From an uncultured Rhodanobacter sp. (GTDB lineage: Bacteria > Pseudomonadota > Gammaproteobacteria > Xanthomonadales > Rhodanobacteraceae): a stretch of 9,619 nucleotides of DNA. The stretch lies in assembly GCA_937906285.1 (NCBI GenBank), contig CALCWL010000036.1:1-9619 (forward strand). Reading direction: 5' to 3'. The position numbers and the translations under genes were made by a program. Below are positions 1 through 7,433 of this stretch, in pieces (the stretch's first letter is position 1; the number at the start of each line of letters is the position of its first letter). A model generated the notes under the pieces. It had not been told where the DNA came from, did not search any database, and worked only from the letters and a program-made list of their open reading frames with translations.

Positions 1-1
1 C

Positions 2-658
2 CAGAACCGCCGCATCACCAACGTGGTGATGATGGGCATGGGCGAGCCGCTGGCCAATTTCGAGAACGTGCTGAAGGCGATGAAGCTGATGCGCGACGAC
101 CTGGGCTTCGGCCTGGCATCGAAGCGCGTCACGCTGTCCACCGCCGGCCTGGTGCCGCTGATCGACCAGCTGTCCGACGCCATCGACGTATCGCTGGCGG
201 TGTCGCTGCACGCGGCCAACGACGAGCTGCGCACCGAGCTGATGCCGATCAACAAGCGCTACCCGATCGCCGAGCTGCTGGCCGCCTGCCAGCGCTGGGT
301 CGCGCGCAAGCCGCGCACCTCGATCACCTTCGAATACACCTTGATGAAGGGCGTCAACGATCAGCCCGAGCACGCCCGCCAGCTGATCAAGCTGATGCGC
401 AAGTTGCCCACCTGCAAGGTCAACCTGATCCCGTTCAATCCCTTTCCGGGCACGCAGTTCGCGCGATCGGACGCGGCTGCAATCCATGATTTCCAGAGTC
501 AGCTGCTCAATGCCGGCGTGCTGACCATGCTGCGCCGGACCCGCGGCGACGACATCGACGCGGCCTGCGGCCAGCTGGCGGGGCAGGTTGCCGACCGCAC
601 CCGCCGCAGCGCCGAACTTCGCAAGCGGCAGAACCAGGGGGCTTCGCATGCGCTTTGA
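2..658 (+). CDS. rlmN: Dual-specificity RNA methyltransferase RlmN, C-terminal part (5' end outside window)
   Basis: RlmN is a cytoplasmic radical-SAM enzyme that methylates C2 of adenine 2503 in 23S rRNA and A37 of some tRNAs, supporting translational accuracy. The window enters the gene in frame at base 2 and shows 218 codons before the TGA; the family is usually about 370-400 residues, so roughly the last 55-60% is present. The MGMGEPL motif is encoded near bases 32-52, followed by SLHAAND and the NLIPFNP motif typical of RlmN/Cfr. The conserved C-terminal stretch RRTRGDDIDAACGQLAG contains the cysteine (codon 566-568) that in E. coli (Cys355) forms the covalent RNA-enzyme intermediate. 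The CxxxCxxC iron-sulfur motif would lie upstream, outside the window. The last 11 bases overlap pilF, implying co-transcription. Its position next to pilF also argues against the paralogue Cfr. Confidence 0.96.
   Translation, partial: QNRRITNVVMMGMGEPLANFENVLKAMKLMRDDLGFGLASKRVTLSTAGLVPLIDQLSDAIDVSLAVSLHAANDELRTELMPINKRYPIAELLAACQRWVARKPRTSITFEYTLMKGVNDQPEHARQLIKLMRKLPTCKVNLIPFNPFPGTQFARSDAAAIHDFQSQLLNAGVLTMLRRTRGDDIDAACGQLAGQVADRTRRSAELRKRQNQGASHAL
636..641 (+). promoter_or_regulatory. Shine-Dalgarno site of pilF
   Basis: AGGGGG lies six bases before the ATG at 648, inside the end of rlmN. It decides the pilF start: the frame stays open further upstream to an ATG at 588, but only the 648 start has a good ribosome site and puts a lipoprotein signal peptide at the N-terminus. 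Confidence 0.75.
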
Positions 659-1436
659 CCGGTGGTTGATTCCGTGCCTGTTGTTCGCGCTGGCCGGTTG
701 CGTCACCACGCACACCAATACCGGCGCACTGGGCAAGCCGCTGCCGCAGGAAACCAAGGCCGAGCAGGCCAAGGAAGCGGCACGCATCCACACCGAGCTG
801 GGCCAGCATTACCTCACCATCGGCGACATGCAGACGGCGCTGGCCAAGGTGCAGATGGCGCTGAAGTTCGACCCGAACTACGCGCCGGCGCATACGGTCA
901 TCGCCTTCATCTATGCGCGCATCGGCAACGTGGCCGAGGCGGAGAAGCATTACCGCAAGGCGGTGGAGCTTGAGCCGACCAAGGGCGCGTGGAACAACAA
1001 CCTCGGCCAGTTCCTGTGCTCGCGCGGCGACTATGTCGAGGGCGAGACCTATTTCCGCAAGGCCGTGGCCGATCCGTTCTATGCCACGCCTTCCGAAGCG
1101 CTCGCCAATGCCGGCGTCTGCCAGATCATGGCGGGCGACAAGACCAGGGCCGAAGCGGATTTTCGTGACGCCATCGCGCGAAATCCGCAGAATGGCGAGG
1201 CACTCTTCCAGCTCGCAAACCTTCTTTACCAGGGGAAAGATGCGTTTCGCGCAAGGGCATTCCTGCAGCGCTTCGATGCGCTGGGCAAGCCGACTGCCGC
1301 CGCGCTGAAACTGGGGTACGACATCGAATCAAGCATGGGCAACCCGGAGGGGGCCCGCAATTATCTCAAGCGACTGCGCAGCCAGTTCCCGGACTCGGAA
1401 CAGGCGCACGCCCTTGACTCCATCGACAACCCATGA
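648..1436 (+). CDS. pilF: Type IV pilus pilotin lipoprotein PilF/PilW
   Basis: PilF is an outer-membrane lipoprotein that helps localise and multimerise the PilQ secretin, through which type IV pili emerge. The predicted 262-residue protein starts MRFDRWLIP, has a short hydrophobic stretch, and a lipobox LAGC with the lipidated cysteine at residue 18. The rest is mostly helical TPR repeats: about 45-78 (ELGQHYLTIGDMQTAL), 79-112 (IYARIGNVAEAEKHYRKAV), 113-148, 149-182 and 183-215, as in the known six-TPR PilF fold. Length is close to the family norm (about 250). The start overlaps the rlmN end by 11 bases, and the stop overlaps the rodZ start as ATGA, so expression is likely coupled. The order rlmN-pilF-rodZ is conserved in pseudomonads and xanthomonads, which supports PilF over a generic TPR lipoprotein. 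Confidence 0.93.
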   Translation: MRFDRWLIPCLLFALAGCVTTHTNTGALGKPLPQETKAEQAKEAARIHTELGQHYLTIGDMQTALAKVQMALKFDPNYAPAHTVIAFIYARIGNVAEAEKHYRKAVELEPTKGAWNNNLGQFLCSRGDYVEGETYFRKAVADPFYATPSEALANAGVCQIMAGDKTRAEADFRDAIARNPQNGEALFQLANLLYQGKDAFRARAFLQRFDALGKPTAAALKLGYDIESSMGNPEGARNYLKRLRSQFPDSEQAHALDSIDNP

Positions 1437-2434
1437 TGTCCATGCAGCAGTCTCCCATGTTCGAACACGCGCCTGAAGGCACCCATTCTTCCCTCGCCAG
1501 CGGGGCAGGGCTGGGAGCGACCGCCGGTGAATCGGCCCAGCCGAGTTTCGGCAGCCGGTTGCGCGCGGCGCGCGAGGCGCGCGGACTCGATCTCGAGGCC
1601 TGCGCCAACGCGCTGCGGTTGCCGGTGCGGGTGTTGCGCAAGCTGGAACTGGATCAGTACGACGGCACCGACTCCAAGGTCTACCTGGGCAGCTACATCG
1701 CCAAATACGGGCGCCATCTGGGCATCAACGAGGCCTCCATCCAGCTCGAAGTCGACCGCATCCGCCAGGTCGATACGCCACTGGTGACCAGTGGCGGCAT
1801 CTCGCATTCGCGCTTCCTGTTCGATCGCTATGCCACCGCCGCCACCTACGTCGTGCTGACGCTGGTGATCGCCGTGCCGACGCTCTGGTTCGGCGTGAAA
1901 AGCACGCTGGATCGGGACATCACGCATCTTGCCCCGCTGGACGCCGCCCCGGTGGCGCAGCAGGAGCAGCCCGTCACCGGCACCTCGGCGACGGTCGCCG
2001 CCGATCACGCCGGCCAGCCGGCCGCGCCGGTGCAGGCCCCGGTCACCGACGCGGCCGCGGAGCAACCGTTGCTGGCCTCGATGGCGCCCTTCCCGAGCCT
2101 CGCCAGCGATACCCGTCCGGCGGTGCCGGCGCCGCCGGCAGCGGCGGTCGCCGCCGGCAGCGGTGGCCATCAGCTGGAGTTGACGCTCAGCGCGCCGAGC
2201 TGGGTCGAGGTGACCCGTGCCGACGGCACGCGTCTCGAATACGGTTTGCTGCCGGCGGGCAGTCACGCCGTCTATCACAGCGACCAGCCGCTGAACGTGA
2301 GCATCGGCAACGTCGGCGGCGCCCAGGTCGCGATCGACGGGCAGGCAGTGGGGATGGACGATTTCCGTCGCGCCAACGTCGCACATTTCCGCGTGCAAAT
2401 GCAGGACGGCAAGGCCTCCGCTACCGCTCTCTGA
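1433..2434 (+). CDS. rodZ: Cell-shape protein RodZ (HTH-TM-DUF4115 protein)
   Basis: RodZ is a bitopic inner-membrane protein that links the MreB cytoskeleton to the elongation machinery and maintains rod shape. The 333-residue product has the family layout. A cytoplasmic helix-turn-helix domain lies at about 38-107 (FGSRLRAAREARGLDLE...YLGSYIAKYGRHLGI), which in RodZ binds MreB rather than acting as a classical repressor. One membrane helix lies at about 135-157 (TAATYVVLTLVIAVPTLWFG). An Ala/Pro-rich periplasmic linker spans about 165-245, and a beta-rich DUF4115 domain about 246-325 (LELTLSAPSWVEV...DGTRLEYGLLPAG). The start is uncertain by a few codons because ATG occurs at 1433, 1436 and 1442. 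I chose 1433, which forms an ATGA overlap with the pilF stop; no strong Shine-Dalgarno is visible, so coupled re-initiation is likely. About 37 residues precede the HTH domain, a longer lead than in E. coli RodZ. Confidence 0.92.
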   Translation: MMSMQQSPMFEHAPEGTHSSLASGAGLGATAGESAQPSFGSRLRAAREARGLDLEACANALRLPVRVLRKLELDQYDGTDSKVYLGSYIAKYGRHLGINEASIQLEVDRIRQVDTPLVTSGGISHSRFLFDRYATAATYVVLTLVIAVPTLWFGVKSTLDRDITHLAPLDAAPVAQQEQPVTGTSATVAADHAGQPAAPVQAPVTDAAAEQPLLASMAPFPSLASDTRPAVPAPPAAAVAAGSGGHQLELTLSAPSWVEVTRADGTRLEYGLLPAGSHAVYHSDQPLNVSIGNVGGAQVAIDGQAVGMDDFRRANVAHFRVQMQDGKASATAL

Positions 2435-2579
2435 TCGGCACCGCCGCCTCTGCCGGCTCCTCAATTCGGTTATGCTTGCGCACTGCCCGCCTGCGACCAG
2501 GCGGGTGTGATCCACCCATTACCTGTGTTTACGCGCTGGACTGCGCCAAGCGGTGCGCGGCCTATTGAACGGTGATTGC
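2435..2579 (+). other. rodZ-yfgM intergenic spacer
   Basis: This 145-base gap is the largest non-coding interval in the window and the only break inside the first plus-strand gene train. It holds the hairpin listed separately and a -10-like TATGCT at 2471-2476 with no recognisable -35 at the proper distance. GGTGA at 2571-2575 is a plausible ribosome site four bases before the yfgM ATG. I see no RNA gene, repeat family or gene remnant. A promoter for yfgM-bamB-der could lie here, but none is clear. Confidence 0.5.
2486..2505 (+). other. Perfect 8-bp hairpin between rodZ and yfgM
   Basis: CCCGCCTG (2486-2493) and CAGGCGGG (2498-2505) are exact inverted arms around the loop CGAC. It sits 51 bases after the rodZ stop and 74 bases before yfgM. 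No T-tract follows (next bases TGTGATCC), so it is not a canonical intrinsic terminator. It could be an mRNA processing or stability structure, an attenuating or weak terminator stem, or chance in GC-rich DNA. Confidence 0.4.
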
Positions 2580-3230
2580 ATGGCATTTGAAGAGTACGAC
2601 AAGTACGAACAGAGCGAGTTGGTACAGAAGTGGTTGCGCGAGAACGGCGTTTCGATCGTTGTCGGCGTTCTCATCGGACTGGTCGGCATCTTCGGATGGC
2701 AGCAATGGCGCAACCACCAGGCCCGCAACGAGAGCGCGGCCTCGCAGCTGTACCAGCAGGCCAAGGTGGCGCAGTTGTCGGGCAAGCCGGACGTGGCCGC
2801 CCAGTTGACCGACCAGTTGATGAAGGATTACGCCAAATCGCCGTATGCACTGTTCGCGGTCAGCGACCGCGCCCGCCAGCAAGTGCAGGACAAGCAACTG
2901 GACAAGGCGCAGGCCTCGCTGGAGTGGGCCGAGAGCCACACCACCGAAGAGCCGCTGAAGTCGCTGACCCTGGTGCGGATCGCGCGGGTCGAACTGGCGC
3001 GCGGCCAGGCCCAGGCCTCGCTGGCCACGCTCGACCGCGTGCCGGCCGGCAGCTTCCAGGGCATGGTGCAGGAACTCCGCGGCGACGCGCTGGTCAAGCT
3101 TGGACGCACGGATGACGCACGCAAGGCCTACCAGGCGGCCATGTCGGCAATGAGCGAGGACGCCCCGCAACGCGGCGCCTTGCAGATGAAACTCGATGAC
3201 CTGGCCGTGGCCGGGAAGCAGGGTGCATGA
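2580..3230 (+). CDS. yfgM: YfgM family inner-membrane TPR protein (ancillary SecYEG translocon subunit)
   Basis: In E. coli, YfgM is anchored in the inner membrane and works with the chaperone PpiD at the SecYEG translocon, receiving newly exported proteins; it has also been linked to RcsB stability. The predicted 216-residue protein (E. coli YfgM is about 206) has a short charged cytoplasmic N-terminus starting MAFEEYDKYEQSELVQ. One membrane helix follows at about 24-41 (VSIVVGVLIGLVGIFGWQ), then a periplasmic helical TPR-like domain with repeated A-rich pairs such as ELRGDALVKLGRTDDARKAY. The ATG at 2580 is preferred over an in-frame GTG at 2553 because the EEYDKYEQSE opening is the family's usual N-terminus and GGTGA lies just upstream. 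The stop overlaps the bamB start as ATGA. The order yfgM-bamB-der matches E. coli, Pseudomonas and others. Confidence 0.92.
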   Translation: MAFEEYDKYEQSELVQKWLRENGVSIVVGVLIGLVGIFGWQQWRNHQARNESAASQLYQQAKVAQLSGKPDVAAQLTDQLMKDYAKSPYALFAVSDRARQQVQDKQLDKAQASLEWAESHTTEEPLKSLTLVRIARVELARGQAQASLATLDRVPAGSFQGMVQELRGDALVKLGRTDDARKAYQAAMSAMSEDAPQRGALQMKLDDLAVAGKQGA

Positions 3231-4438
3231 AAGTTCACATGATCAAACGCGCCATGCTGGTTTCGCTGGTGTCGCTGCTGACGCTCGCCGGCTGCCACTC
3301 CTTCAAGAAGGAGAACGTGCAGCCGCCGACGCCGCTGGCCAAGGATTTCAAGCCGACGGTGCAGGTGACGCGGCTGTGGCGCGAACGGGTGGGCGACGGC
3401 GCGGGCGACAGCGGCGTGCGGCTGCGCCCGACCGTGGTCGACGGCGTGCTCTACGCAGACAGTACCGACGGCAAGCTGGCCGCCTTCGACGCGGCCACCG
3501 GCAAGACCCTGTGGTCGAAGAGTTCGCGCACGCACGGCTGGTTCGGCTGGGGCGACAAGAAGCGCAAGGACGCCCAGTATGCCGGCGGTCCGGCGGTCGG
3601 CGGCGACCTGCTCGCCGTGGGTACGCTGGACGGCCACGTGTATGGCGTCAACGCGAAGGACGGCAGCCCGCGCTGGGAAGCCGAACTCAATACCCAGGTG
3701 CTGGCCTCGCCGGTGATCGTCGGCAACCAGGTCATCGTGCGCGGCAGCAACGGTCGGGTTTATTCCCTTGATGCGGCCACCGGCGAACGCCAGTGGGTGA
3801 ACGATCAGGGCAACGTTCCGCTGCTGAGCGTGCGCGGCAACGGCGGCTTGCTGGTCGCCAACGGCGTGGTGTTCTTCGGCAGCGACGACGGCCTGCTGGT
3901 CGCCTTGCGCCAGGACAACGGCAGCAAGCTGTGGGAGCAGCGCCTGGCCAGCGGCGAGGGCCGCACCGAGATCGACCGCCTGAACGATGCCGACGGCGCG
4001 ATCCTGCTCGACGGCAGCACCCTCTACGGCACCGCCTACCACGGCAACGTGGTGGCCATCGACGGCCCCAGTGGCCGCCCGCTGTGGTCGCATCCGTTCT
4101 CCAGTTACACCTCGCTGGCGGCGAAGTACAACGCCATCTTCGGCGTCGACGACCAGTCGCGCGTGTGGGCCTTCGACAAGTCCGGCGGTGCCGACATGTG
4201 GAAGAACGACGCGCTCCGCTACCGCTGGCTGACCGGGCCGGCGGTACAGGGCAACTACGTGGTGGTCGGCGATGCCGAGGGCTACGTGCACTGGCTTCAG
4301 ACCGGCGACGGCGCGTTGGCCGCGCGCGAACGGCTTTCCAAGAAGGCGATTCGCGCGCAGCCGCTGGTGGTGGGCGATGTCGTGTACGTCCAGGACGTGA
4401 AGGGCCACATCGGCGCCTACCGCCTGTCCTCGCCCTGA
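3227..4438 (+). CDS. bamB: Outer membrane protein assembly factor BamB
   Basis: BamB is the lipoprotein of the BAM complex that binds the POTRA domains of BamA and aids folding of beta-barrels into the outer membrane. The 403-residue product (E. coli 392) has a lipoprotein signal with lipobox LAGC (Cys23). An eight-bladed beta-propeller follows, with PQQ-like repeats such as DGKLAAFDAATGKTLW (81-96), GSNGRVYSLDAATGERQW (173-190) and DGLLVALRQDNGSKLW. The segment PLLSVRG (198-204) and the TEIDRLNDAD segment (247-256) align by eye with the E. coli BamB loops carrying Leu192/Leu194/Arg195 and Asp246/Asp248, reported as important for BamA contact. The start at 3227 overlaps the yfgM stop (ATGA) and follows GGGAAG; an ATG at 3239 would also leave a valid signal peptide. 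der follows after 18 bases. Confidence 0.95.
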   Translation: MKVHMIKRAMLVSLVSLLTLAGCHSFKKENVQPPTPLAKDFKPTVQVTRLWRERVGDGAGDSGVRLRPTVVDGVLYADSTDGKLAAFDAATGKTLWSKSSRTHGWFGWGDKKRKDAQYAGGPAVGGDLLAVGTLDGHVYGVNAKDGSPRWEAELNTQVLASPVIVGNQVIVRGSNGRVYSLDAATGERQWVNDQGNVPLLSVRGNGGLLVANGVVFFGSDDGLLVALRQDNGSKLWEQRLASGEGRTEIDRLNDADGAILLDGSTLYGTAYHGNVVAIDGPSGRPLWSHPFSSYTSLAAKYNAIFGVDDQSRVWAFDKSGGADMWKNDALRYRWLTGPAVQGNYVVVGDAEGYVHWLQTGDGALAARERLSKKAIRAQPLVVGDVVYVQDVKGHIGAYRLSSP

Positions 4439-4456
4439 TCGCGGGACGAAGTTTCC

Positions 4457-5860
4457 ATGCTGCCCGTCGTCGCCCTGGTCGGTCGCCCCAATGTCGGCAA
4501 ATCGACCTTGTTCAACGTGCTCACGCGCAGCCGCGACGCACTGGTGGCCGACATGCCCGGCGTCACCCGCGATCGCCACTACGGCGCCTGCCATCTGGGT
4601 GAACGCCCGTTTCTCGCGGTAGACACCGGCGGCCTGTCGGGTGTCGAGGAGACCATGGACGTGCTCACCGCGCGGCAGGTGCGTCTGGCGATCGAGGAGG
4701 CCCAGGTGCTGGTCTTCGTGGTCGATGCGCGCGACGGCCTGCTGCCGCAGGATCACGTGATCCTGGGCGAGTTGCGCCGCAGCGGCAAGCCGATCATCGC
4801 TGCCGTGAACAAGACCGACGGCCTGGACGAACAGGCCGCGCTGGCGGAATTCGCCGCCTTCGGCATGGCCACCACCTTGCCGATTTCCGCTGCGCACGGT
4901 CGCGGCACCGACGAGCTGATCCGCGCCGTGCTGCCGCTGTTGCCGCCGGACGAGGACGCCGCGGACGAGCCGGCCAGCGAGGACGGCAGCATCCGCGTGG
5001 CGATCGTCGGTCGCCCGAACGCCGGCAAGTCCACGCTGATCAACCGCCTGCTGGGCGAAGAGCGGCTGATCGTCTCCGACGTCGCCGGCACCACGCGCGA
5101 CCCGATCCGCGTGGCGCTGGAGCGCGACGGCAAGCGCTACACCCTGATCGACACCGCCGGCATCCGGCGCAAGGCGCGGGTCGAGGAGGCGGTGGAGAAG
5201 TTCAGCGTGATCAAGACGCTGCAGTCGATCGCCGCCGCCCAGGTGGTGGTGATGATGGTCGACGCGCGCGAGAACCTGGCCGACCAGGACCTTACCCTGA
5301 TCGGCTACGCCATCGACGAGGGCAGGGCGCTGGTGATCGCGCTCAACAAGTGGGATGGCCTGGACGCCTACCAGCGCGAGGAGTGCCTGCGCGCGCTGGA
5401 TCGCCGGCTGGTGTTCGTCGACTGGGCCAGGCGCGTGCACATTTCCGCGCTGCACGGTTCCGGGCTGCGCGAGCTGATGCGCGCGGTGGTGCGCGCGCAC
5501 GCGTCGGCAACCAGGGAGCTGAGCTCCTCCGATCTGACCCGCACGCTGGAAAAGGCCTACGAGAGCTACCAGCCGCCGCTGGTCAACGGCCACGCGCCGA
5601 AGCTGCGCTTTGCGCATCCGGGCGGCACCAATCCGCCGACCATCGTCATCCACGGCACGCGCACCAAGCACATCGCGCCGGCCTACCAGCGCTACCTGGA
5701 AAACTTCTTCCGCAAGCGCTACAAGCTCGAAGGCACGCCGATCCGCATCGCCTTCCGCGAGGGCGAAAACCCCTACGCCGGGCGCAAAAAGGTGTTGACC
5801 AAGGAACAACAGCACAAGGCGCGGCGTCGGCTCAGCGAACTGATCAAGCGCACGCGCTGA
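4457..5860 (+). CDS. der: Ribosome biogenesis GTPase Der (EngA)
   Basis: Der is an essential tandem GTPase that associates with the 50S subunit during late assembly. The 467-residue protein has both G domains. In the first, G1 is GRPNVGKST at 9-17, G2 Thr in VTRD at 36-39, G3 DTGG at 55-58, G4 NKTD at 118-121 and the SAAHG loop at 144-148. In the second, G1 is GRPNAGKST at 185-193, TTRD at 212-215, DTAG at 232-235, NKWD at 297-300 and SALHG at 330-334. An acidic linker (DEDAADEP) separates them, and a C-terminal KH-like domain covers about 350-467 (PPTIVIHGT...AYQRYLENFFRKRY). All key nucleotide-binding motifs are intact and the length is normal. It lies 18 bases after bamB and is probably co-transcribed. 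Its 3' end overlaps the convergent acetyltransferase gene by 17 bases. Confidence 0.97.
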   Translation: MLPVVALVGRPNVGKSTLFNVLTRSRDALVADMPGVTRDRHYGACHLGERPFLAVDTGGLSGVEETMDVLTARQVRLAIEEAQVLVFVVDARDGLLPQDHVILGELRRSGKPIIAAVNKTDGLDEQAALAEFAAFGMATTLPISAAHGRGTDELIRAVLPLLPPDEDAADEPASEDGSIRVAIVGRPNAGKSTLINRLLGEERLIVSDVAGTTRDPIRVALERDGKRYTLIDTAGIRRKARVEEAVEKFSVIKTLQSIAAAQVVVMMVDARENLADQDLTLIGYAIDEGRALVIALNKWDGLDAYQREECLRALDRRLVFVDWARRVHISALHGSGLRELMRAVVRAHASATRELSSSDLTRTLEKAYESYQPPLVNGHAPKLRFAHPGGTNPPTIVIHGTRTKHIAPAYQRYLENFFRKRYKLEGTPIRIAFREGENPYAGRKKVLTKEQQHKARRRLSELIKRTR

Positions 5861-6434
5861 TTGCCGGCGCTCGGGTGAGATCCGACCGCAGCAGCCCGTA
5901 CACCGCTGCATCCCGCGGTTGCCCTTCCACCAGCAAGCGCTGGCGCGCGATCGACTCGAGTCGCGCGCCGATGCGCAGCGCCGTGGCGCGGCTGGCCGCG
6001 TTGTCCGGCAGCGCCACGATCTCGATGCGGATCAGTCCCAACTGCTCGAACCCGAAGCGGGCGACCCGCTGCGCCGCCATCGTCGCCAGCCCACGCCGCT
6101 GGCGGCTCTGACGCACCCAGTAACCGAGATTGGCGCGGCGGTGGATCGGCTCGAACTGGTTGAGTCCCACGCCGCCCAGCAGCGAGTCGTCGCCCGCGCT
6201 GCGCACCGCGAAGGCGAAGTGGTTGCCGGCCTGCCAGCCGGCCCGGCAATGCGCGATCCATGCCTCGGCGGCATCGCGGCCGTAGTCCGCGCGACACCAC
6301 GGCAGCCAGCGCCCGACGCTGTCCACGGATTCGCGCACGGCATCCACCAGGGCGCCGGCGTCGACGTCGTGCCACGGGCGCAACCGCACGTGCGCGTCGC
6401 CCAGCTCGATCGTGTATTGCGGGTCGTGTTCCAT
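5844..6434 (-). CDS. GNAT family N-acetyltransferase, RimJ/RimL-like
   Basis: This is a 196-residue single-domain acetyl-CoA-dependent acetyltransferase of the Acetyltransf_3 (RimJ/RimL) type; the substrate, protein N-terminus or small molecule, cannot be told from sequence. Visible hallmarks are the N-terminal strand HVRLRPW (15-21), LLGGVGLNQF (85-94), and NLGYWVRQSRQRRGLAT (102-118). The last carries a QRRGLA acetyl-CoA-binding turn (motif A), followed by the helix MAAQRVARFGFEQLGL. Motif B is RIEIVALPDNAASRATALRIGARLE (136-160), where the asparagine before AASRA is the usual conserved one. The ATG at 6434 is chosen because the family similarity begins there; the frame opens further to an ATG at 6497, but that would run across the folD promoter region. 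Its 3' end overlaps der by 17 bases and it diverges from folD across 84 bases. No clear promoter of its own was found. Confidence 0.88.
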   Translation of the reverse strand: MEHDPQYTIELGDAHVRLRPWHDVDAGALVDAVRESVDSVGRWLPWCRADYGRDAAEAWIAHCRAGWQAGNHFAFAVRSAGDDSLLGGVGLNQFEPIHRRANLGYWVRQSRQRRGLATMAAQRVARFGFEQLGLIRIEIVALPDNAASRATALRIGARLESIARQRLLVEGQPRDAAVYGLLRSDLTRAPAISACA

Positions 6435-6464
6435 CGGCCTGCCTGGTTGCCGGCGCACTGCCGT

Positions 6465-6493
6465 TTGTGTGCATGTCGTCCAGCCCGGATAAT
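6465..6493 (+). promoter_or_regulatory. Candidate sigma70 promoter of folD
   Basis: TTGTGT (6465-6470, three of six consensus bases, all at the TTG end) is followed by a 17-base spacer and GATAAT (6488-6493, five of six). Transcription would start near 6500, about 20 bases before the folD ATG. The spacing is optimal and it lies in the only non-coding stretch before folD. It shares this 84-base region with the divergent acetyltransferase start. Confidence 0.6.
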
Positions 6494-6518
6494 GCATCCT
6501 TTACGGCCAGGGATCAGC

Positions 6519-7433
6519 ATGAGCGCGCGCATACTCGACGGCAAACGCATCGCCCGGGAACTGCTGGAACAGCTGCGCCTGCGCGTGGCCGAACGCGTCG
6601 GCCGGGGGCTGCCCGCGCCGGGGCTGGCCGTGGTGCTGGTCGGCAGTGACGCGGCCTCGGCCGTTTACGTGCGCAACAAGCGCAAGGCCTGCCACCAGGT
6701 GGGCTTCCGTTCCTTCGATCACGACCTTCCGGCCGAGACCACGCAGGCCGAGTTGTTCGCGCTGATCGACCGCCTCAATGCCGACCCCGAGGTGCACGGC
6801 ATCCTGGTGCAGTCGCCGCTGCCGGCACACATCGACGAAGACGCGCTGGTCGACCGCATCGACCCGGACAAGGACGTGGACGGATTCCAGGCGGTCAACG
6901 TGGGGCGACTGGCGCTGCGCCGGTTCGGCCTGCGGCCGTGCACCCCGCGCGGCGTGATGACCCTGCTCGGCCATACCGACCGGCCGGTGCGCGGGCAGCA
7001 TGCGGTCGTGGTGGGCGTGTCCAACCACGTCGGTCGGCCCCTGGTACTGGAACTGATGATCGCCGGCTGCACCACCACCTCGTGCCATCGCTTCACGCGG
7101 GATCTGGAAAGCTTCGTGCGCCAGGCCGACATCGTGATCGTGGCGGTCGGCAAGCCCGGGCTGGTGCGAGGTGACTGGATCAAGCCCGGCGCGGTGGTGA
7201 TCGACGTCGGCATCAACCGGCTGGAAGACGGTCGGCTGGTCGGCGACGTGGAGTTCGACCCGGCCGCCGAGCGCGCCAGCTGGATCACGCCGGTGCCGGG
7301 CGGGGTGGGGCCGATGACCGTCGCCACCTTGATGGAGAACACGCTGGATGCGGCCGAGGCGCAAGCTGTCCGCGGCAGCGTCGGCCAGGTCGTTCGCTCA
7401 GGGGCAATGGCCGGCGCCGTGCGCGTCGAGTGA
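6519..7433 (+). CDS. folD: Bifunctional methylenetetrahydrofolate dehydrogenase / methenyltetrahydrofolate cyclohydrolase FolD
   Basis: FolD is a cytoplasmic enzyme that interconverts 5,10-methylene-, 5,10-methenyl- and 10-formyl-tetrahydrofolate with NADP, supplying one-carbon units for purine and formyl-methionine synthesis. The 304-residue product has the standard motifs. SAVYVRNKRKA contains Tyr50 and the catalytic Lys54, GILVQSPLP lies at 94-102 and KDVDGF at 118-123. The Rossmann segment VVVGVSNHVGRP lies at 163-174 and PGGVGPMTVATLMENT at 260-275. The start is the ATG at 6519 with AGGGA five bases before it; the frame is open another 600 bases upstream, but that is antisense to the acetyltransferase. 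The protein is about 15-20 residues longer than the usual 284-290 because of a tail after TLMENTLDAAEAQ. The last 36 bases of the gene overlap the convergent cation transporter gene. Confidence 0.96.
   Translation: MSARILDGKRIARELLEQLRLRVAERVGRGLPAPGLAVVLVGSDAASAVYVRNKRKACHQVGFRSFDHDLPAETTQAELFALIDRLNADPEVHGILVQSPLPAHIDEDALVDRIDPDKDVDGFQAVNVGRLALRRFGLRPCTPRGVMTLLGHTDRPVRGQHAVVVGVSNHVGRPLVLELMIAGCTTTSCHRFTRDLESFVRQADIVIVAVGKPGLVRGDWIKPGAVVIDVGINRLEDGRLVGDVEFDPAAERASWITPVPGGVGPMTVATLMENTLDAAEAQAVRGSVGQVVRSGAMAGAVRVE

Noticed and set aside
588..647. Longer start for pilF inside rlmN
   Set aside because: It would bury the lipoprotein signal peptide 20 residues inside the protein; the 648 start has AGGGGG at good spacing.
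3128..5911. A 927-codon open frame on the minus strand opposite bamB and der
   Set aside because: It lies exactly antisense to two well-conserved genes in GC-rich DNA, where stop codons are rare in the opposing frame. Its translation is Arg/His/Gln/Val-rich with no recognisable motif or ribosome site.
6435..6497. Longer start for the acetyltransferase (ATG at 6497)
   Set aside because: The extra 21 residues are not GNAT-like and cross the predicted folD promoter.
5919..6518. In-frame open extension of folD upstream by about 200 codons
   Set aside because: It runs antisense through the acetyltransferase gene and across the folD promoter. The FolD family N-terminus and the AGGGA ribosome site place the start at 6519.
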